A DNA stretch of 64,000 nt from positions 16,183-80,182 of the forward strand of contig MESD01000021.1 in assembly GCA_001770815.1 (NCBI GenBank), given 5' to 3'. This stretch comes from Burkholderiales bacterium RIFCSPHIGHO2_12_FULL_69_20. GTDB lineage: Bacteria; Pseudomonadota; Gammaproteobacteria; Burkholderiales; Burkholderiaceae_C. This document shows, one piece after another, positions 59,974 through 64,000 of this stretch. Under the pieces are notes generated by a model, which did no database searches, was not told the origin of the DNA, and worked only from the letters and a program-made list of their open reading frames with translations. A program made the translations under genes and the position numbers. How positions within the stretch are numbered: position 1 is the first letter of the stretch; every line of letters begins with the position of its first letter.

Positions 59974-61377
59974 TCACGGACGCAGGCGCGCGGGCACGCG
60001 TGCCTCCAGGGGCTGCGGCTGGTAGGCGGGATCGAACCGGCACCCGGCACCAAAGGCGGGTTCCTGTGCCGCACAAGCCTGGTCGATGCCGGCGGCAGTG
60101 GGTGGTCGCCCGCTGTCGATCCACTGCAGCAGCGCGGCCATCAGCGTGGCGTAGGCGGCGTCGCTGAGGTAGCTGTGCTCGGTGTCGCGGGTGAAGGTCT
60201 GCACCAGGCGCCCCGCGCTGCCGCCACGCGCCATCGTGGCGCGGAAGCTTGCCGACAGTTCGACGAAGGCCACCGGATCGTCGATGGCATGCACCGTGAG
60301 CACCGGCACCGGGATGCGGCCGCCCGGGTCGGTATCGGCCGCCAGACGTGCCACCGCCTGCGGGTCGGCGGCATACCGGGGAACGGCGCGGTTCAGCGCC
60401 TCGTCGTCGCCCGATCCGCGGTAGTGCACGCCGCGGTTGCCGAAAGGGTTGAGTCCACCGGTGCGGTGCTGCACGATGTCCTGGAAGTGCCAGGTGGCCC
60501 AGTTGAGGTGGCCCAGCAGCGACCGCTCGGGGATGCGGATCACCGCCAGCAGCGTCGACAGCTTCTGCTGCTGCAGCGCGCTGCGCTGTGCGGCCGGTTT
60601 CTTCAGGCCCAGGCAGCGCTCGACGCGGGCGGCCAACTCGGCCCGGGTGAGCGTGGCCGCCGGCGGCAGCCCCATCCACAGCGGGTAGTCGGCTTCGCCC
60701 GGTGCGGGGTGGTTGCCGCACAACTGCTGGTAGACCAGCCGCAGGTCCAGCCGGAAGTCGTATGACCGGGTGCCTCCGGCCAGCACGCCGCTGCTCAGCA
60801 GCACGGCGTCGTAGGGCGAGCGGCCGCCGGCGGCGGTGGCGAATTGTTCGGCACCCACCGCCGCCACGCCGGCACCCCAGCTCTGGCCGTGCAGCACCGT
60901 GCGCGTCGGGCGATCGACATGGGCGACGAAGATGCGCCGCAGCCGCTCGGTGTCTTCGGCGGCGGCGCGCACTTCCACGCCACCCTGGCGGAAGCTGGAG
61001 CCGGCCCACGCGTGGCCCATCTTCAGCATCACCTGCCAACGCTTCAGGTCCTGGGCACTGCGCTCGGCCTTGGGGGCACCCAGCGCGGGCCCGCCGTGTG
61101 CATGCAGCACCAGCACACCGCTCCAGCGCGCGGGCAGGGCGATCAGGTAATGCGCGCCGAAGCGGTCTTGCCCACCCAGACAGCGCACGCCGGCGGGCAG
61201 TCCGCCGGGACAGGCGAGGGGCTGCGGTGGGGCCTCGCCTTCGGCCGAGACGGCCGCCAGCGCCGGCGCGCTGGCCTGCGGTGCCGGGCCACTGGCACAG
61301 CCCGCCAGGGCCGCGGCCAGGATTCCGGCGATCCAGCCGATGCCGGCCGGCGTGCGGCGCAATCGGTGCGCGCGCAT
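59974..61377 (-). CDS. Lipoprotein with alpha/beta-hydrolase fold
   Basis: A 467-residue lipoprotein: the signal peptide ends LAGC (lipobox 24-27), so Cys27 would be lipidated. The hydrolase part has the oxyanion block VLVLHAHGGPALG, the nucleophile elbow GQSWG in LHGQSWGAGVAAVGAE, and a C-terminal Asp/His region (VLTVHAIDDPVAFVE, TRDTEHSYLSDAAYATL). No substrate can be named. Its ATG overlaps the stop of the upstream PEP-CTERM gene by one base (TGATG), so the pair is translationally coupled and probably acts together on an extracellular ester or polymer. Confidence 0.8.
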   Translation of the reverse strand: MRAHRLRRTPAGIGWIAGILAAALAGCASGPAPQASAPALAAVSAEGEAPPQPLACPGGLPAGVRCLGGQDRFGAHYLIALPARWSGVLVLHAHGGPALGAPKAERSAQDLKRWQVMLKMGHAWAGSSFRQGGVEVRAAAEDTERLRRIFVAHVDRPTRTVLHGQSWGAGVAAVGAEQFATAAGGRSPYDAVLLSSGVLAGGTRSYDFRLDLRLVYQQLCGNHPAPGEADYPLWMGLPPAATLTRAELAARVERCLGLKKPAAQRSALQQQKLSTLLAVIRIPERSLLGHLNWATWHFQDIVQHRTGGLNPFGNRGVHYRGSGDDEALNRAVPRYAADPQAVARLAADTDPGGRIPVPVLTVHAIDDPVAFVELSASFRATMARGGSAGRLVQTFTRDTEHSYLSDAAYATLMAALLQWIDSGRPPTAAGIDQACAAQEPAFGAGCRFDPAYQPQPLEARVPARLRP

Positions 61378-62693
61378 CAGGCGGCCATCCTGCGGCGGCG
61401 CGCCCACAGCACGCCGGCCAGCCCTGCGGCCAGCAGGCCGGCGCTGGCGGGTTCGGGCACGGCGGCGGCAAACCCCAGTTCGATGGCTGCCACGCGCTGC
61501 AGCGCCACCGCATCGGCGGCGCTGATGCCCAGATCGAAGGCAGCTTGCTCGGTGCTGCCCAGCCGTTGCGGATCCAGCCCGGTGATGGTGCCGAACAGGG
61601 TGAGTGCGCTGAGGTACGAGCCGTGCACGCTGGCGTGGGTGCCGTCGTTGAACCACAGGTCGACGAGGCCGTCGGTGGCGGCGTCGCTGGCGTACAGGTC
61701 GCGTGTGGCCACGCCGCTGGTCACCGCCCGCAGGAAGGCGTCGCCCACCGGGGCGATGCCGGTGAAGCCGCCGCTGCCGTCGACCGCCGCGTTGGCCGCG
61801 GCAGCGGCATAGCCCTGCCGCAGGTCAGCCGTCATGCTCTCCAGATCGGCGTAGAACGACGTGGCCGGCCGGCCCAGGTCGTAACTGGCGTTGCCGCTGG
61901 CGGGGTCGATGGTGGTGACACCGGGTGCATTGATCAGGTTCGGCCGGGCCCAGGTCTGCTGCAGGTACAACTGGGCTTGGGCATTGGCGTTGACATTGGC
62001 CCCGATGGTGCGCTGCGTGCTGTTGCCGCCCACGTACAGATCGCGCTCCTGGTAGGACAGGGCGTTGCCCTGGTGCACATGGTTCTCGATCAGGTTGGCA
62101 TAGGCCTGGAAGCTGGGGAAGTTCGAACCCAGCGCAACGCCGCCCACGGTCAATGCAGGCAGCGGCTCGTCGCTCTGCTCCTGCAGCACCACCTTGTCCC
62201 AGCGCTGGCTGGTGATGTTGCCGCGCAGGTCCCAGTTGCTGTTGGCGGTGTTCAGGAAATGCCCGCGCAACGACGCGGCGTTTCGGGTGGACAGCGCCAC
62301 GTCGTAATCCAGTCCGGCCTGCACCGTCATCTGCTTGAAGATGCCCGGCACGCCGCCCCAGGCTTCACTCTGCGAGTGGGGCGAATACGAGGTGAACGGC
62401 CTGCCGGTGGCCGGGTTGATGGTGCCCGCCGGGTACGAATTGGTGCCACCGAGGTTGGTGAACGGCAGCCCGGTGGTGAAGGCCAGCGCCGGATCGCGCC
62501 CGCCGTTGAGCGGACCTTGCGGCTGCGTCAGGTCGCGCACGTTCGCGGCGTTGTAGCCCAGCACCGGATCGAGCCGGCCGAAGGTGTAGCTGTTGCCGAC
62601 GAACAGGATGCTGATGGCGTCAGCCGCCCGGGCGGGCAGGGCGCTGCCCAGCAGCAGGGGCGCCAACAGGGCAGCCAGGGTGAATCGGCGCAT
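61377..62693 (-). CDS. PEP-CTERM protein with SGNH-hydrolase-like motifs
   Basis: A 438-residue exported protein. A signal peptide (about 1-23) is followed by ISILFVGNSYTFGRLD, resembling the first block of SGNH hydrolases with GNS in place of GDS, a middle WDKVVLQEQSDEPL, and LWFNDGTHASVHGSYLSAL with an Asp-x2-His-like C-terminal pair. The last residues, VPEPASAGLLAAGLAGVLWARRRRMAA, make a PEP-CTERM sorting tail. It may be a divergent extracellular esterase. It is the first gene of a two-gene operon with the lipoprotein hydrolase, and is divergent from the LysR gene with only 105 bases between starts. Confidence 0.8.
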   Translation of the reverse strand: MRRFTLAALLAPLLLGSALPARAADAISILFVGNSYTFGRLDPVLGYNAANVRDLTQPQGPLNGGRDPALAFTTGLPFTNLGGTNSYPAGTINPATGRPFTSYSPHSQSEAWGGVPGIFKQMTVQAGLDYDVALSTRNAASLRGHFLNTANSNWDLRGNITSQRWDKVVLQEQSDEPLPALTVGGVALGSNFPSFQAYANLIENHVHQGNALSYQERDLYVGGNSTQRTIGANVNANAQAQLYLQQTWARPNLINAPGVTTIDPASGNASYDLGRPATSFYADLESMTADLRQGYAAAAANAAVDGSGGFTGIAPVGDAFLRAVTSGVATRDLYASDAATDGLVDLWFNDGTHASVHGSYLSALTLFGTITGLDPQRLGSTEQAAFDLGISAADAVALQRVAAIELGFAAAVPEPASAGLLAAGLAGVLWARRRRMAA

Positions 62694-62784
62694 GGCGATG
62701 TCTCCGGTGGGGATTGGAGGTTGATGGATGCCGCACGGTAGGCAGCGCTTCTGCAGATGTCAAATATCTCAAAACCACATAGTG

Positions 62785-62801
62785 CATATCATGCAGATAT
62801 G
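62785..62801. promoter_or_regulatory. Palindrome overlapping the LysR regulator start codon
   Basis: CATATC-ATGCA-GATATG is a perfect inverted repeat whose right arm contains the ATG at 62799. The surrounding AT-rich stretch (62758-62806) stands out in this GC-rich genome. The position suits autoregulation of the LysR gene and control of the divergent PEP-CTERM operon. Confidence 0.5.
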
Positions 62802-63722
62802 GATATGCGCCGTCTGCGCTACTTTCTCGCGGTGGCCGATACCGGCCACATCACCCGTGCCGCTGCGCAACTGGGCCTTCAGCAGCCGCCGCTGAGCCAG
62901 CAGATCAAGGCGCTGGAGGCCGAGCTGGGCCTGGTGCTGTTCCAGCGCCATCCCAAGGGCGTGACGCTGACCGACGCCGGGCGCCTGCTGCAGGACGAGG
63001 CGCGCCGGTTGCTGCAGGACATGGCCGCGATGCAGGCGCGCCTGAAGCAGGTGGCGCAGGGTCAGCAGGGCCGGCTGGCGCTGGGCTTCACCAGCTCGGT
63101 GGCGGCGCATGCCTACATGCCACGGGCACTGCGCGCCTGCCGCCAGCAGCACCCCCACATCAGCCTGAGCCTGACCGAGGCCAATGCGGCCGAGATCACC
63201 GAGGCGGTACTGGCCGAGCGCCTGCATTGCGGTTTTCTGCGGGTGCCGATCGCCCGGCCCGAGGGGCTGGTGTTCGAGACGCTGTTCCACGAGACCGCGG
63301 TGGTGGCCCTGCCGATCGACCATCCACTGGCGCCCTTGCCTGGCGAGTTGCCGCGCACCCTGTCCGTTACCGATCTGCGCGCGGAGGGCTTCATCCTGGT
63401 GCGCCAGCCAGGCGCGCCGGGCTTGTACGCCAACCTGCTGGCACTGTGCGAGGCGCAGGGCTTCAGCCCGCGGGTGGTGGCCGAGGTGCCCCGCATGATG
63501 AGCAACCTGAACCTGGTGGCCGCCGGTGCCGGCATCTCGGTGGTGCCGGCCTCGATGCAGGGCGCCCATCCGCATGCGGTGGCCTACTGCCCGCTGGCGG
63601 ACGCCACGCCGCTGGATGCGCCGATGACGCTGGTGTGGCGCCAGTCCGACCAGGCGGGCCCCACCGCCACCTTCGTGGCCCTGGCCCGGCACATGGCCCG
63701 CGAAGTGGATGGCGGCGCATGA
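62799..63722 (+). CDS. LysR-family transcriptional regulator
   Basis: A 307-residue LysR regulator. The winged HTH fills the first 60 residues (RYFLAVADTGHITRAAAQLGLQQPPLSQQIKALEAELG), then a linker helix and an effector domain starting GRLALGFTSSVAAHAYMPRALRACR. The start could be the ATG at 62799 or the one at 62805, which also fits the conserved MRRLRYF. A Bug-type binding protein gene begins 10 bases downstream, so the regulator may control uptake of a carboxylate. A palindrome covers its start. Confidence 0.9.
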   Translation: MDMRRLRYFLAVADTGHITRAAAQLGLQQPPLSQQIKALEAELGLVLFQRHPKGVTLTDAGRLLQDEARRLLQDMAAMQARLKQVAQGQQGRLALGFTSSVAAHAYMPRALRACRQQHPHISLSLTEANAAEITEAVLAERLHCGFLRVPIARPEGLVFETLFHETAVVALPIDHPLAPLPGELPRTLSVTDLRAEGFILVRQPGAPGLYANLLALCEAQGFSPRVVAEVPRMMSNLNLVAAGAGISVVPASMQGAHPHAVAYCPLADATPLDAPMTLVWRQSDQAGPTATFVALARHMAREVDGGA

Positions 63723-63732
63723 TGCGCAGGCC

Positions 63733-64000
63733 ATGACAAACCACCGCCACCCGGTTGACGCGGGCCGCCGTCGATGGATCGCCTTTGGCGGCCTGGCCTG
63801 CGGTCTGGGCTGGCCGCAGGCCGGCCGCGCCCGGACCGCCGGCACGCACTGGCCCGCCGGGCCGATCCGCATCCTGCTGGTGTACCCGCCCGGTGGTGTC
63901 AGCGACGGCGTGTTGCGCCTGCTGGCCGATCACCTGCAGACAGCGCTGGCCGTGCCGGTGCGTTTGGCATACCGGCCGGGCGCCGGCGGCAGCCTGGGGC
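63733..64000 (+). CDS. Bug-family tripartite tricarboxylate binding protein, cut by window edge
   Basis: The first 89 residues of a Bug/TctC-like receptor. The N-terminus is basic (DAGRRRWIAFGGLACGLGWPQAGRA), a twin-arginine-like or general signal peptide, followed by WPAGPIRILLVYPPGGVSDGVLRLLADHL and RPGAGGSLG, the family start. It is probably cotranscribed with the LysR gene, which ends 10 bases earlier. The permease genes, if any, lie beyond the window. Confidence 0.85.
   Translation, partial: MTNHRHPVDAGRRRWIAFGGLACGLGWPQAGRARTAGTHWPAGPIRILLVYPPGGVSDGVLRLLADHLQTALAVPVRLAYRPGAGGSLG

Overview
This 64 kb window is very GC-rich (about 70% by eye, not computed) and reads as chromosome of a betaproteobacterium of the order Burkholderiales, probably near the Rubrivivax/Leptothrix/Ideonella group. 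The signs are the tripartite tricarboxylate transporters with Bug-type binding proteins, a urtABCDE urea transporter, PEP-CTERM exported proteins, several GGDEF proteins and GC-rich intergenic repeats. The genus is inference; there is no rRNA or tRNA gene in the window to anchor it.

Layout. 1-1508: flavodoxin-like protein (cut by the window edge) and an FAD oxidoreductase of the L-2-hydroxyglutarate oxidase type. 1553-7209: a defence island on the minus strand, with a Phd/ParE-type toxin-antitoxin pair followed by a type III restriction-modification operon whose mod and res genes are separated by a DUF4160-DUF2442 pair. 7280-16478: oxidative and sugar-acid metabolism (tartrate dehydrogenase, nitronate monooxygenase, two short-chain dehydrogenases, an FAH-family hydrolase, a UxaA-family dehydratase) around a low-complexity proline-rich membrane protein. 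16632-21093: small proteins, haloacid dehalogenase, acyl-CoA dehydrogenase, glyoxalase I, quinone reductase. 21304-28151: a multi-PAS diguanylate cyclase, then an NCS1 permease fused to a hybrid histidine kinase, translationally coupled to a LuxR-type response regulator. 28312-32970: DUF481 outer-membrane protein, ParA-like ATPase and tctCBA. 33197-39280: urtABCDE. 39373-45909: TPR-GGDEF protein, DUF839 PEP-CTERM protein, flavoprotein, glutathione transferase, AI-2E transporter. 45928-49160: a solitary ureD and a two-gene unit (LysM-PhnD-like protein plus membrane protein). 49342-57608: gnd, a FrnE-like DsbA protein, glycerate 2-kinase, Cache-HAMP-GGDEF cyclase, DUF2855 protein, uronate dehydrogenase, HpcH/HpaI aldolase. 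57702-64000: two PEP-CTERM proteins with SGNH-like motifs, a Crp/Fnr regulator, a lipoprotein alpha/beta hydrolase, a LysR regulator and the start of another Bug binding protein.

How the parts may work together. Urea import (urt) and UreD point to urea use, but the structural urease genes are not here. The permease-kinase/LuxR pair is a candidate nutrient sensor for nitrogenous compounds; an inverted repeat upstream of urtA is a possible target, which is speculative. Uronate dehydrogenase, UxaA-family dehydratase, HpcH/HpaI aldolase and glycerate 2-kinase could together make an oxidative uronate to glycerate route, although they are scattered over some 45 kb. Three GGDEF proteins with intact I-sites and no EAL/HD-GYP partner imply c-di-GMP output controlled by other loci.

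The most unusual items are the DUF4160-DUF2442 pair inside a type III R-M operon, the NCS1 permease-hybrid kinase with a Cys-rich linker, and two inverted copies of a palindromic element between urtD and urtE whose stems differ in sequence yet remain self-complementary.
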